Below are positions 19,337 through 28,439 of a DNA stretch of 64,000 nt, in pieces (positions within the stretch are counted from its first letter, which is position 1; each line of letters begins with the position of its first letter). The notes under the pieces were generated by a model. It worked only from the letters and a program-made list of their open reading frames with translations. It did not search any database and was not told where the DNA came from. The stretch is taken from the NCBI RefSeq assembly GCF_022179645.1, contig NZ_BPRA01000015.1:62001-126000 (forward strand). The letters are read 5' to 3'. A program made the position numbers and the translations under genes. The stretch comes from Methylobacterium thuringiense. GTDB lineage: Bacteria; Pseudomonadota; Alphaproteobacteria; Rhizobiales; Beijerinckiaceae.

Positions 19337-19572
19337 GGGTGCACGAGGCTGCCCGCCCCCTTGTGGCTACGGCCTAAACGGATCCGAGCCGAAGCCGTTC
19401 GCTCTTCCGTCGTCCCACCCCAAACCCCGGCCTGAGGTGCCCGCGACAGCGTGCCCCGAAGGGTTCTCCAGGGATCGCAACGGGATCTGGAGATCCTTCG
19501 AGGCCTGCGCTTCGCTCCGGCGCTTCAGGGCGAGGTGTTGGGTCGGGTCCGTACTGGCCGGAGACAGCGCAT

Positions 19573-19603
19573 GAAAAAAGGGCCGCCCCACCGGGCGGCC
19601 CTT
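19573..19603 (-). terminator. Rho-independent terminator of rpsD
   Basis: On the minus strand an 11-bp GC-rich stem (AAGGGCCGCCC on the plus strand with its complement) and a 4-nt loop run into six T residues, 26 nt after the rpsD stop. Confidence 0.9.
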
Positions 19604-19629
19604 CTGCGTTCTCGGCCCTGATCGAGAGA

Positions 19630-20247
19630 TCAGCGCGAATAGAACTCGATGACCAGGTTCGGTTCCATCTGGACCGGGTACGGCACCTCGTTCAGGGCCG
19701 GGACACGGGTGACGCGCGCCGTCATCTTGGCGTGATCCGCCTCGATGTAGTCGGGGACGTCGCGCTCGGCGAGCTGCGAGGCCACGACCACGAACTCGAG
19801 CTGGCGGGACGCCTCCTTGATCTCGATCTGGTCGCCCGGCTTCACCTGGTAGCTCGGGATGTTGACCCGGCGACCGTTGACCTTGATGTGGCCGTGGTTG
19901 ACGAACTGACGGGCCGCGAACGGCGTCGCCACGAACTTCGCACGGTAGACCACGGCGTCGAGACGGCGCTCGAGCAGGCCGATCAGGTTCTCGCCCGAGT
20001 CGCCGCGCAGGCGGATCGCCTCGGCGTAGTAGCGGCGGAACTGCTTCTCGGTGATGTTGCCGTAATAGCCCTTGAGCTTCTGCTTGGCGCGCAGCTGCGT
20101 GCCGAAGTCGCTCATCTTGCCCTTGCGGCGCTGGCCGTGCTGGCCGGGGCCGTATTCACGACGGTTGACCGGGCTTTTCGGACGGCCCCAGATGTTCTGG
20201 CCCATCCGGCGATCGAGTTTGTGCTTCGCCTCGATGCGTTTTGACAT
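19630..20247 (-). CDS. rpsD: 30S ribosomal protein S4
   Basis: 205 residues, full length. It shows the S4 N-terminus ([18 protein letters not shown]), the [18 protein letters not shown] segment, and the S4 RNA-binding fold with [13 protein letters not shown] and the [19 protein letters not shown] loop, ending LVIEFYSR. It is a primary 16S rRNA binding protein of the small subunit. It lacks the zinc-binding cysteines of the C+ type. It is monocistronic here, with its own terminator. Confidence 0.98.
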   Translation of the reverse strand: MSKRIEAKHKLDRRMGQNIWGRPKSPVNRREYGPGQHGQRRKGKMSDFGTQLRAKQKLKGYYGNITEKQFRRYYAEAIRLRGDSGENLIGLLERRLDAVVYRAKFVATPFAARQFVNHGHIKVNGRRVNIPSYQVKPGDQIEIKEASRQLEFVVVASQLAERDVPDYIEADHAKMTARVTRVPALNEVPYPVQMEPNLVIEFYSR

Positions 20248-20658
20248 TCGCGGTTCCTCTCAAGAAACTTGAGCTAGAGGAACGCGCCCTCCTCTCCCCC
20301 AGCAACGGCGCGGGGGCGACAGACCGGCCGTTGGCCGCTCGCGGGTGCGCTTGAAAACGTCACGGGGCCCCAAACCGGAGCCCCGCGAACCGCGCGTGCC
20401 TAGACGGAAAGCCGGGACAGGTCAATCAAGAGTGATCGATCGCACAGGGCTCCGAACTGAGGTCAACGCTCAGCAAGCCCGAGCAACGATCTGTAGTTCG
20501 CGACATCTCCACCGTGATTCCGGGGCAGCGCAGCAGAACCTGGAACCTACGACAGGCCTCGACGCCCTGTCTCCGCGTCGCATCTCGGGTGGGTTCCGGG
20601 TTCCGCTACGCGGCCCCGGCATGACGACAGTCTGTAAGATGCTGTCCAGGCAAAGACG
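20248..20658. other. Gene-free interval between rpsD and murI
   Basis: About 410 nt containing the rpsD promoter and leader. No ORF with protein-like content and no convincing terminator for murI were seen. Confidence 0.5.
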
Positions 20659-21552
20659 TTACTGACGGACCAGCGGCATCGGCTCGACCGTCAACGTCTC
20701 TAACCCGCGTTTGGCCAGCGAGCGCTCCAGCGCGGGGTTCAAGCCGGCGCCACCCGTGAAGGTACCGAGCACGGTCGGCGCGGCGTCCTGGGGGGCCATC
20801 ACAACCGGCCCGAGCAACTGAACCACCCGTCGCGCGATCGCCGGAGCCGGATCGATCCAGGTCACCGGCCAAGGCGCGAGGCGCTCGAAGCGCGGCAGCA
20901 GCAGCGGGTAGTGCGTGCAGGACAGGCAGACCACGTCCGTGCGCCGACCGTCGGCCAGGGTCACGAAGCAGGGCGCGATCTCCGCCGCCAATACCGCATC
21001 GTCGATCGGCTCGCCGGCCATCTCGGCTTCCGCGAAGCGCGCGAGGTTCGGCGCGCCGACGAGGGTCACGTCGCAATCGCCGGCATAGGTGGCGACGAGA
21101 TCGCGGGTGTAGCTGCGGGCGATCGTGCCGGGCGTGGCCAGTAGGGTGACGACCCGCGAGCGCGTCGCCGCCGCCGCCGGCTTGATCGGCGGCACCACGC
21201 CGACGAAGGGCGTGATGAAACGCTGGCGCAGGCTCGGAAGCACCACCGTCGAGGCCGTGTTGCAGGCGATCACGACGAGGTCGGGGGCGTGGAGCGCCAG
21301 CAGGCGCTCCATCACCGCCAGCACGCGGGCGACGAGCGCCGGCTCGGTCAGCCCGCCATAGGGAAACGCCGCATCGTCGGCGGCATAGACGTAGCGCGCG
21401 TCGGGCCGCGCGCGGCGAACCTTCTCCAGCACGGTCAGGCCGCCGAGGCCGGAATCGAAGACGAGGATCAGGGGTTGGGGGCTCTGCGCGGGATACGCCG
21501 CGGAGAGTGTCGCTCCGGCCATCAGATCGATCCGCATGACGTCACCCGACAT
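20659..21552 (-). CDS. murI: Glutamate racemase
   Basis: 297 residues. The two catalytic cysteines are in VIACNTAST (about residue 95) and VCLSCTHYPLLLP (about residue 208), and the substrate-binding FDSGLGGLTV is near residue 33. It makes D-glutamate for peptidoglycan. Met codons at residues 6 and 11 are alternative starts, since the first 25 residues precede the conserved core. It is transcribed toward rpsD, but 411 nt apart, so probably independent. Confidence 0.95.
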   Translation of the reverse strand: MSGDVMRIDLMAGATLSAAYPAQSPQPLILVFDSGLGGLTVLEKVRRARPDARYVYAADDAAFPYGGLTEPALVARVLAVMERLLALHAPDLVVIACNTASTVVLPSLRQRFITPFVGVVPPIKPAAAATRSRVVTLLATPGTIARSYTRDLVATYAGDCDVTLVGAPNLARFAEAEMAGEPIDDAVLAAEIAPCFVTLADGRRTDVVCLSCTHYPLLLPRFERLAPWPVTWIDPAPAIARRVVQLLGPVVMAPQDAAPTVLGTFTGGAGLNPALERSLAKRGLETLTVEPMPLVRQ

Positions 21553-21780
21553 CGCCCGAAGGGCCAGTGTCGATCCGGGACGGTTAACGCAGCCTCACCG
21601 CGCCGGCAAACGGAGCACGGATTCGCGATCCGGGCGGAGCGAGGCCGTGAAATGCCTGTGCATCGCGAGGCTCTCCCGCTCGTCCTGCCGAGGCCGCGAC
21701 GAACGGCGCAGGCGCTCGGGCGTTGTCCGGAAGAAATTCGAGGCTACATCCCGGCAATCTGAGAGAAAGAGAATCCAGGA

Positions 21781-23049
21781 ATGGCCGCCAGCGCAGCGAT
21801 TTCCCACTTCCCCGGTTCCTTCGACCGCGCCGCCTTCCCTCCGCCTCGCCTCGACGCCCGGCCCGTGGATCGCGAAGCCTGGATCGCCGCGTTCCGAATG
21901 GTCCGCGACGAGACCGAGCAACGCGCAGCCCCGCTTTCGCCCGAGGACCAGCAGGTCCAGTCGATGGAGGATGCGAGCCCGACCAAGTGGCACCGGGCCC
22001 ATACGACTTGGTTCTTCGAGCAGTTCCTGCTCTGCGCGCTTCGGCCGGACTACCGGATCTACGACGAGCGCCTGCACTACCTCTTCAATTCGTACTACGT
22101 GCAGGCTGGCCCGCGGCAGCCCCGCTTCATGCGCGGCATGATCACCCGGCCGACGGCGATGGAGACCCAGGGCTACCGGGCCCATGTCGACCGCGCCATC
22201 GAAGCCCTGCTGCGCGAGGCGTCGGATCAGGCCCTCGAAACCATCCTGCCGATCCTGGAGATCGGCCTCTATCACGAGCAGCAGCATCAGGAGCTGATGC
22301 TCACCGACATCCTGCACGCCTTCGCGCAGAACCCGCTGGGGCCAGCCTACGACGAGGCTTGGCGCTGGCCGGCTTCGGAGGGCGGCAAGGGCCGCGTGGA
22401 GCTGTCGCGCGGCATCACGCAGATCGGGCATGACGGCGAGGGTTTCGCCTTCGACAACGAGTCGCCCCGGCACGACGTGCTCGTGTTGCCGGCGACCATC
22501 GACCGGGCGCTGGTCACCAACGCGCAATGGCTCGCATTCATCGCGGACGGCGGCTATGCGCGCGCCGAGTTGTGGCTGTCGGACGGCTGGGTGAAGCTGC
22601 AGTCGGAGGGCTGGGAGGCACCGGGCTACTGGCGCCGCACTGGGGACGGTTGGTCGAGCATGACGCTCGGCGGCATCAGCCCGATCGATCCGGCCCAGCC
22701 CGTCACCCATATCAGCTACTACGAGGCCGACGCCTTCGCCCGCTGGTCCGGACGCGACCTGCCGACCGAAGCCGAATGGGAGATCGCCGCGCGCGACGGC
22801 CTGCTCGGCGACGCCTTCGGCCATGTCTGGCAATGGACGCGCAGCGCCTACGGCGCCTATCCGGGCTACCGGCCGCTGCCCGGCGCGCTCGGCGAATACA
22901 ACGGCAAGTTCATGTCCAACCAATACGTGTTGCGCGGTTCGTCCGTTGCCACGTCCGAGGGGCATGCGCGGGTGGGTTATCGCAACTTCTTCTATGCCCA
23001 CCAGCGTTGGCAATTCACCGGGCTGCGGCTCGCCGACGCCCGCGTCTAA
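21781..23049 (+). CDS. egtB: Ergothioneine biosynthesis sulfoxide synthase EgtB
   Basis: 422 residues. The N-terminal DinB-like domain holds the iron-binding histidines: WHRAHTTWFFEQF near residue 67, and the HEQQHQE motif near residues 165-171. The C-terminal formylglycine-generating/C-type-lectin-like domain contains PVTHISYYEADAFARW, LPTEAEWEIAAR, VWQWTRSAY and VGYRNFFYAHQRWQFTGLRL. It joins trimethylhistidine (hercynine) to a thiol substrate in an O2- and Fe-dependent reaction. No C-terminal methyltransferase is fused, which separates it from OvoA. egtD follows about 200 nt downstream, with a structured repeat between. Confidence 0.93.
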   Translation: MAASAAISHFPGSFDRAAFPPPRLDARPVDREAWIAAFRMVRDETEQRAAPLSPEDQQVQSMEDASPTKWHRAHTTWFFEQFLLCALRPDYRIYDERLHYLFNSYYVQAGPRQPRFMRGMITRPTAMETQGYRAHVDRAIEALLREASDQALETILPILEIGLYHEQQHQELMLTDILHAFAQNPLGPAYDEAWRWPASEGGKGRVELSRGITQIGHDGEGFAFDNESPRHDVLVLPATIDRALVTNAQWLAFIADGGYARAELWLSDGWVKLQSEGWEAPGYWRRTGDGWSSMTLGGISPIDPAQPVTHISYYEADAFARWSGRDLPTEAEWEIAARDGLLGDAFGHVWQWTRSAYGAYPGYRPLPGALGEYNGKFMSNQYVLRGSSVATSEGHARVGYRNFFYAHQRWQFTGLRLADARV

Positions 23050-23153
23050 AGTGCTTTCCGACCAAGTGAATGCCGGTTGGTCGAGAAAAAACGCGTCACA
23101 ACAGAGGCTTAGAGACGCCGGCCTGATGCAATCGGGTCGGGTACGGCTCTAAG
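23050..23153 (+). repeat. About 105-bp structured dispersed repeat, copy 3
   Basis: It begins directly after the egtB TAA stop with AGTGCTTTCCGACCAAG and ends CGGCTCTAAG. It has both hairpins of the family, with the second loop stem written CCTGATgcaATCGGG. Confidence 0.85.
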
Positions 23154-23251
23154 CAACCGGCCGCCGTGAACAAACGTTCTCAAGGCTCGTTTCTCACCCG
23201 CAAACACAACCGCTCGCACGGGGACGCCGAGCCCCGGCCGGAGGACGCCTT

Positions 23252-24232
23252 TTGACCGTCAATCCCCGTTTCGAGGGCGCCAGCCCGATCAGCCGCCTGC
23301 CCGACGACCGTCAGTTTCTCGAAGACGTCTGGGACGGCCTCGCCGCAACGCCGAAGGCCCTCCCGGCGAAGTATTTCTACGACGCGGCCGGCTCGGAGCT
23401 ATTCGAGGGCATTACCGGCCTCGCCGAATACTATCCGACCCGCACCGAACTGCGGATCCTCGACGAACACGGCCCGGCCATCGCCGCCGCGTTGCCGTCG
23501 GGCGCGGCGCTCGTCGAGTTCGGGGCCGGTTCCACGGTGAAGGTGCGCCGGCTGCTGCGCCATCTGCGCGATCTCACGGCCTACGTGCCCGTCGACGTCT
23601 CCGGCGAGTTCTTGACGGCCCAGGCCGAGGGTCTTCGCCGCGATATTCCGGATCTTGCGGTCGAGCCGGTCGTGGCCGACTTCACCCGCCCCTTCGCCTT
23701 GCCGGCGACGGTGGGCAATGCGCCGCGCGCGGGCTTCTTCCCCGGTTCGACCATCGGTAATTTCCGGCCGGAGGAAGCGATCCGTCTGCTCGACACCTTC
23801 GGTGCGATTCTTGGCGAGGGTTCTCAGCTCATCGTCGGCGTGGATCTCGTCAAGGACACCGATGTGCTCGAGGCGGCCTATGACGACGCCTCCGGCGTGA
23901 CGGCCGCCTTCAACCTGAACCTCCTGACCCGGATCAACCGCGAACTGGCCGGGGGCTTCGCAGACGACAGCTTCCACCACCGCGCCTTCTTCAACGCCGC
24001 GGCCTCACGGATCGAAATGCATCTCGTCAGCCGTGAAGCGCAGGAGATCGACATCGCCGGCCGCCGCTTCGACTTCGCGGCAGGTGAATCGATCCACACC
24101 GAGAACAGCTACAAATACTCGATCGCCAGCTTCCGGGATCTCGCGGCACAGGCCGGTTGGGCTGCCGGCGAGGTCTGGACCGACCCGGACGGACTCTTCT
24201 CGGTGCATGCCCTGCGGCGCAGACCGGTCTGA
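23252..24232 (+). CDS. egtD: L-histidine N(alpha)-methyltransferase EgtD
   Basis: 326 residues. Typical EgtD features: LPAKYFYDAAGSELFEGIT, EYYPTRTELRIL, the SAM-binding LVEFGAGSTVKVRRLL, YVPVDVSGEFL, FFPGSTIGNF, GVDLVKD and the ENSYKYSIASF segment. It trimethylates histidine to hercynine, the substrate of EgtB. The TTG start at 23252 is supported by a GGAGG site 9 nt upstream. A strong hairpin terminator follows the stop. Confidence 0.95.
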   Translation: MTVNPRFEGASPISRLPDDRQFLEDVWDGLAATPKALPAKYFYDAAGSELFEGITGLAEYYPTRTELRILDEHGPAIAAALPSGAALVEFGAGSTVKVRRLLRHLRDLTAYVPVDVSGEFLTAQAEGLRRDIPDLAVEPVVADFTRPFALPATVGNAPRAGFFPGSTIGNFRPEEAIRLLDTFGAILGEGSQLIVGVDLVKDTDVLEAAYDDASGVTAAFNLNLLTRINRELAGGFADDSFHHRAFFNAAASRIEMHLVSREAQEIDIAGRRFDFAAGESIHTENSYKYSIASFRDLAAQAGWAAGEVWTDPDGLFSVHALRRRPV

Positions 24233-24245
24233 GCAGCCGCGACGC

Positions 24246-24281
24246 AAAAAGCCTTCTCCGTTCGACGGAGAGGGCTTTTTT
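24246..24281. terminator. Bidirectional terminator between egtD and ecm
   Basis: The stem AAAAAGCCTTCTCCG with CGGAGAGGGCTTTTT has a TTCGA loop. The T-run on the right serves egtD, and the A-run on the left serves the convergent ecm gene. Confidence 0.9.
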
Positions 24282-24307
24282 AGTAGGCGCGGGTCGATCC
24301 GGCCCCG

Positions 24308-26359
24308 TCAGTAGACCGTTTCGGCGCCGTCCTTGCGCGGCGTGGCACCCTTCACGCCGGCCTCGGTGTCGGCGCGCTCGGCGTCCCGCTTGTCGAGGGA
24401 CCGGCTGACGACCTTGGCGAGCCCGACCATGATCGTGTCGAGGATGTAGTCCTTCGGCGTGTAGACCGCCGTGACGCCCATGTTCTTGAGCACCAACTCG
24501 TCGTCGGTCGAGATGATGCCGCCGACGACGACGGGGATGTGATCGAGGCCGGCCTCGCGCAGCTTCGCCTTCACGTCGCGCACCAGCGGTACGTGCGAGC
24601 CCGAGAGGATCGACAGACCGATCACGTGCGCGCCGGTCGACTTGGCCTTGGCGACGATCTCGGCCGGAGTCTGGCGGATGCCGTCATAGGTCACGTCGAA
24701 GCCGACATCGCGGGCGCGAAGGGCGATCTGCTCGGCGCCGTTCGAATGGCCGTCGAGGCCGGGCTTGCCGACCACCAGCTTCGGCGTTTCGCCAAGGCGC
24801 TCGCCGAGATCGGCGATGAGCAGCCGCGCGTCCTCCGCCGCACCCGAGGTCACCGTCTCCAAAGTCACGCCGGTCGGCGCACGGTACTCGCCGAACACCT
24901 CGCGCAGGCGCTGGCCCCACTCGCCGGTGGTGACGCCGGCCTGGGCCGCCGCGATCGAGACCGGCATGATGTTGGCGCCCGAGCGCGCCGCCTGTTCGAG
25001 ATCGTCGAGGGCCTTGCCGACGGCGTTGTCGTCGCGCTTCTGGCGCCATTCGCGGATGCGGGCCTCGGCCTCCATCTCGACGGTTTCGGAGACGGTGAAG
25101 ATCGCGCCCTCGCCGGCGGTGAGCGGCGACGGCTCGCCCTGCTGCCACTTGTTGACGCCGACCACGACCTGATCGCCCGATTCGATCGCCGAGATGCGCT
25201 TGGCGTTGGATTCGACGAGGGCCCGCTTGAGTTCGCCCGCTTCGACGGCCGACACCGCGCCGCCGAGTTCGGCGATGCGCTTCAGCTCGGCACGGGTCTG
25301 CTCCTTGAGTTCCTCGACGCGCGCCTCGATCACCTTCGAACCGTCGAAGATGTCCTCGTATTCGAGAAGGTCGGTCTCGAAGGCCAGGATCTGCTGCATG
25401 CGCATCGACCATTGCTGGTCCCAGGGCCGCGGCAGCCCGAGCGCCTCGTTCCAGGCCGGCAGCTGCACGGCGCGGGCGCGGGCGCGCTTCGACAGCGTCA
25501 CGGCCAGCATCTCGATGAGGATGCGGTGGACGTTGTTCTCGGGCTGCTGCTCCGTCAGCCCCAGCGAGTTCACCTGCACGCCGTAGCGGAAGATGCGCTT
25601 CTTGGCCTCGGTGATGCCGTAGCGCTCCTGGGCGATCTCGTCCCAGAGTTCGGCGAACGCCCGCATCTTGCAGATCTCGGTGACGAACCGCATGCCGGCA
25701 TTCACGAAGAACGAGATCCGGCTGAACACGTCGGCGAAGCTCGCCTCGTCGAATTCGGGATCGTCGCGCACCGTGTCGAGCACGGCGATGGCGATGGCCA
25801 GCGCGTAGGACAGCTCCTGGACCGGCGTCGCCCCCGCCTCCTGCAGGTGGTAGGAGCAGACGTTCATCGGGTTCCACTTCGGCACTTCCTTGGTCGTGAA
25901 CAGGATCACGTCCTTGGTCAGGCGAAGCGAAGGTTTCGGCGGAAACACGTAGGTTCCGCGCGAGAGGTATTCCTTGATGATGTCGTTCTGCGTGGTGCCC
26001 TGGAGAGCATCGAGCGGCGCGCCCTGCTCCTCGGCCACGGCGAGGTAGAGCGACAGCAGCCACGGCGCCGTGGCGTTGATCGTCATCGAGGTGTTCATCT
26101 GCGACAGCGGAATGTCGTTGAACAGCGTCCGCATGTCGCCGAGATGCGCGATCGAGACGCCGACCTTGCCGACCTCGCCGCGCGCGAGCTCGTGATCTGG
26201 ATCGTAGCCGGTCTGCGTCGGCAGATCGAAGGCGACCGAGAGGCCGGTCTGCCCCTTGGCGAGGTTGCCGCGATAGAGCTTGTTCGATTCCGCAGCGTTG
26301 GAATGGCCCGCATAGGTGCGGATGATCCACGGCTTGTCGCGGTTGCGTGCTTCCAGCAT
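24308..26359 (-). CDS. ecm: Ethylmalonyl-CoA mutase (MeaA type, B12-dependent)
   Basis: 683 residues, single-subunit mutase. The TIM-barrel domain carries IIRTYAGHS, GQTGLSVAFDLPTQTGYD, MNTSMTINATAPW and NVCSYHLQEAGATP. The C-terminal B12 domain carries KPGLDGHSNGAEQ (DxHxxG, about residues 530-545) and VIGLSILSGSH. The sequence is closer to MeaA/Ecm than to the methylmalonyl-CoA mutase large subunit, and no partner small subunit is adjacent. It converts ethylmalonyl-CoA to methylsuccinyl-CoA in the ethylmalonyl-CoA pathway for glyoxylate regeneration during C1/C2 growth. Confidence 0.93.
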   Translation of the reverse strand: MLEARNRDKPWIIRTYAGHSNAAESNKLYRGNLAKGQTGLSVAFDLPTQTGYDPDHELARGEVGKVGVSIAHLGDMRTLFNDIPLSQMNTSMTINATAPWLLSLYLAVAEEQGAPLDALQGTTQNDIIKEYLSRGTYVFPPKPSLRLTKDVILFTTKEVPKWNPMNVCSYHLQEAGATPVQELSYALAIAIAVLDTVRDDPEFDEASFADVFSRISFFVNAGMRFVTEICKMRAFAELWDEIAQERYGITEAKKRIFRYGVQVNSLGLTEQQPENNVHRILIEMLAVTLSKRARARAVQLPAWNEALGLPRPWDQQWSMRMQQILAFETDLLEYEDIFDGSKVIEARVEELKEQTRAELKRIAELGGAVSAVEAGELKRALVESNAKRISAIESGDQVVVGVNKWQQGEPSPLTAGEGAIFTVSETVEMEAEARIREWRQKRDDNAVGKALDDLEQAARSGANIMPVSIAAAQAGVTTGEWGQRLREVFGEYRAPTGVTLETVTSGAAEDARLLIADLGERLGETPKLVVGKPGLDGHSNGAEQIALRARDVGFDVTYDGIRQTPAEIVAKAKSTGAHVIGLSILSGSHVPLVRDVKAKLREAGLDHIPVVVGGIISTDDELVLKNMGVTAVYTPKDYILDTIMVGLAKVVSRSLDKRDAERADTEAGVKGATPRKDGAETVY

Positions 26360-26622
26360 TCTCTCGACCCACCTCGTCGTTTCCAGCCCTTTTGCTATGG
26401 GCCGGGTGCGGTGTCGAGTGACGTCACGCGGGCGCGGGAGACGCGCAGACCCTCGATCCCAAGCCGATTGCCGTGAGCCTTCGCGGGCGGGCGCAGGTTG
26501 AGATCATCGGCCTCTTCGCTTGGCCTGGGGCTCACGAGTCCCGTTCTTCCAAGATCACGTCAGAGAACGTCGCCCCTCGATGCCCGCCCGGGAGGCTCTC
26601 CTGATGGGCTGGCATCATTAAA

Positions 26623-28410
26623 CTAGAGGCGCAGTTTCCCCTCGCAGATCTCTTTGAATAGAGACGGATCGAGCCTCCGATAGCGATCGTCGAGGCATAC
26701 ATAAAGAACATCCCGGATCCGGCTCGGATCGAACCCCTCGGCAGCAAGCGCGCCCTTCTTCTGCTTGAAGGTCTCAGTATGGGCGAATGTCGGCACGATC
26801 CGCAGGAAGAGCGGGCGGGCATAGGCCGGCAGGCGTTCCGCGAGGACGGCATGCAGGGCCTCGAGCTCGAAGTCGGGACCGATGACGAGCGCAGCCATGC
26901 CGGCCCGGCCCTCGGCACCGGAAACCGCAACCCCGTAGACGCTCGCCTCGATCACGCCCGGGCAATTGCCGATCGCCTCGGCGACCTCGTTGGTGGCGAC
27001 GTTCTCGCCCTTCCAGCGAAAGGTGTCGCCGATCCGGTCCACGAAATAGAAGAAGCCCTGCACGTCCCGGCGCATCAGGTCGCCGGTCCGCATCCAGGCA
27101 TCGCCCGGCTGGAGCACGTCGCGGACGACCTTGCGGCTGGTCTCCTCGGCACTCGTGTAGCCTTCGAAGCTGTGTTCGGCCTTGGACGAGAGCCGTCCCA
27201 GCAGCTCGCCGGACTCGTCCGGTTCGGCCGGGACGCAGCGGCCGGCGGCATCGCGCAGCGGCAATCCGGTCTCGACGTCGTGGCGCACGATCAGAGCCGG
27301 CGAGCGCCGCGCCATGAAGGACGGCACCCGCCCGACGGCGCCGAGCTTGCCCTCGACGTTGTAGAGCGAGACCGTGCCCTCGGTTGCCGCATAGAATTCG
27401 AGAATGCGCGGGATGGCGAAGCGATCGCGAAAACGCTCCCAGACATCGGGCCGCATGCCGTTGCCGGTGCAGAGACGCAGGGCATGCCGGCGCTCGAACG
27501 GGTCCGGCGGCGCCACGGTGAGATAGCGGCACAGTTCGCCGATATACTGAAACATCGTCGCGCCACTCTCTGTGACGTCGCGCCAGAAAGCGCTCGCCGA
27601 GAACTTCTGCCGGATGACCACCGCGCCACCGCCGAGGAGCACGCTGCCGGGCGCAACGACACCGCCGACCGAGTGGTAGAGCGGCAGGCAATTGTACATC
27701 CGGTCGTCCGCGCCGGCATCGATCAGCCCGGCGAACCAGTGCGTCCACATCATGATCCGGTGGTGGCTCACGCGGGCGGCCTTGGGCAGGCCGGTGGTGC
27801 CGGAGGTGAAGATCAGCAGGGCCTCGTCGCGAACCCCGACGGCCGGTCCCTCGCCGTCCTGCAGCGGAGCCTCGGAATAGCCTGCCGCGGCCTCGGACAG
27901 GGACGCACCGTCGGCGCCCATCCCCTGCCAGACGATATCGAGCCGTTTCACGAGATGCGGCTCGGCACTCGCGACGGCCTCGGCGAGTTCCCTGTCCGCG
28001 ATGAGGATGCGGGGGGCCGCCACGTCGATGCAATGGGCGAGGCTGCGGTCGCGCAGATTGGTGTTGAGGAGGGCGACCCGGACGCCGACCCGCGTGATCC
28101 CCAGCCAGATGGCCAGGAAATCCGGCCGGTTCGTCATGAGGAGGGCGACGGTCTCGCCCTTGGCGAGTCCCAGATCGAGGGCCCACCGGGCATAGCGGTT
28201 CTGGCGCGCCGCGAGCTCGCGGTGGCTCAAGGTTTCGTCCGTGCCGATCAGGGCCGGCGCAGCGCCGTGGCGGGCGGCCAGTTCGTCGATCACGCGGGGG
28301 AAGATGCGTTCGGGCTGCGCGTCGATGCGGGCCGTGCGCTCGAGCGCGCCGATCCAGCCCGAAGTCGAGGACGGCCGTGGCGACGGTTGGGAAAGAGGGG
28401 AAGCGGCCAT
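26623..28410 (-). CDS. Long/very-long-chain acyl-CoA synthetase (FATP-like)
   Basis: 595 residues, AMP-forming. The AMP motif IFTSGTTGLPKAA, LPLYHSVGG, EFYAATEGTVSLYN, and the segments MRTGDLMRRD and FFYFVDRIGDTFRWKGENVA are all of the FATP/ACSVL subfamily, which activates long or very long fatty acids. The start at 28410 is chosen over the longer frame because the preceding 40 residues are Arg/Pro-rich and overlap metA. It begins 29 nt after metA, so it probably belongs to the metY-metA transcription unit, though no metabolic link to methionine is evident. Confidence 0.88.
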   Translation of the reverse strand: MAASPLSQPSPRPSSTSGWIGALERTARIDAQPERIFPRVIDELAARHGAAPALIGTDETLSHRELAARQNRYARWALDLGLAKGETVALLMTNRPDFLAIWLGITRVGVRVALLNTNLRDRSLAHCIDVAAPRILIADRELAEAVASAEPHLVKRLDIVWQGMGADGASLSEAAAGYSEAPLQDGEGPAVGVRDEALLIFTSGTTGLPKAARVSHHRIMMWTHWFAGLIDAGADDRMYNCLPLYHSVGGVVAPGSVLLGGGAVVIRQKFSASAFWRDVTESGATMFQYIGELCRYLTVAPPDPFERRHALRLCTGNGMRPDVWERFRDRFAIPRILEFYAATEGTVSLYNVEGKLGAVGRVPSFMARRSPALIVRHDVETGLPLRDAAGRCVPAEPDESGELLGRLSSKAEHSFEGYTSAEETSRKVVRDVLQPGDAWMRTGDLMRRDVQGFFYFVDRIGDTFRWKGENVATNEVAEAIGNCPGVIEASVYGVAVSGAEGRAGMAALVIGPDFELEALHAVLAERLPAYARPLFLRIVPTFAHTETFKQKKGALAAEGFDPSRIRDVLYVCLDDRYRRLDPSLFKEICEGKLRL

Positions 28411-28439
28411 CGTGGCTCTGCGTTGCGGAAGGATGGGCT

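Noticed and set aside
19437-19560. REP-like or insertion element before rpsD
   Set aside because: Only a short CTCCAG/CTGGAG dyad and GC-rich text; no second copy in the window.
24539-26476. Plus-strand frame opposite ecm
   Set aside because: Shadow of the mutase with biased composition; no domain content.
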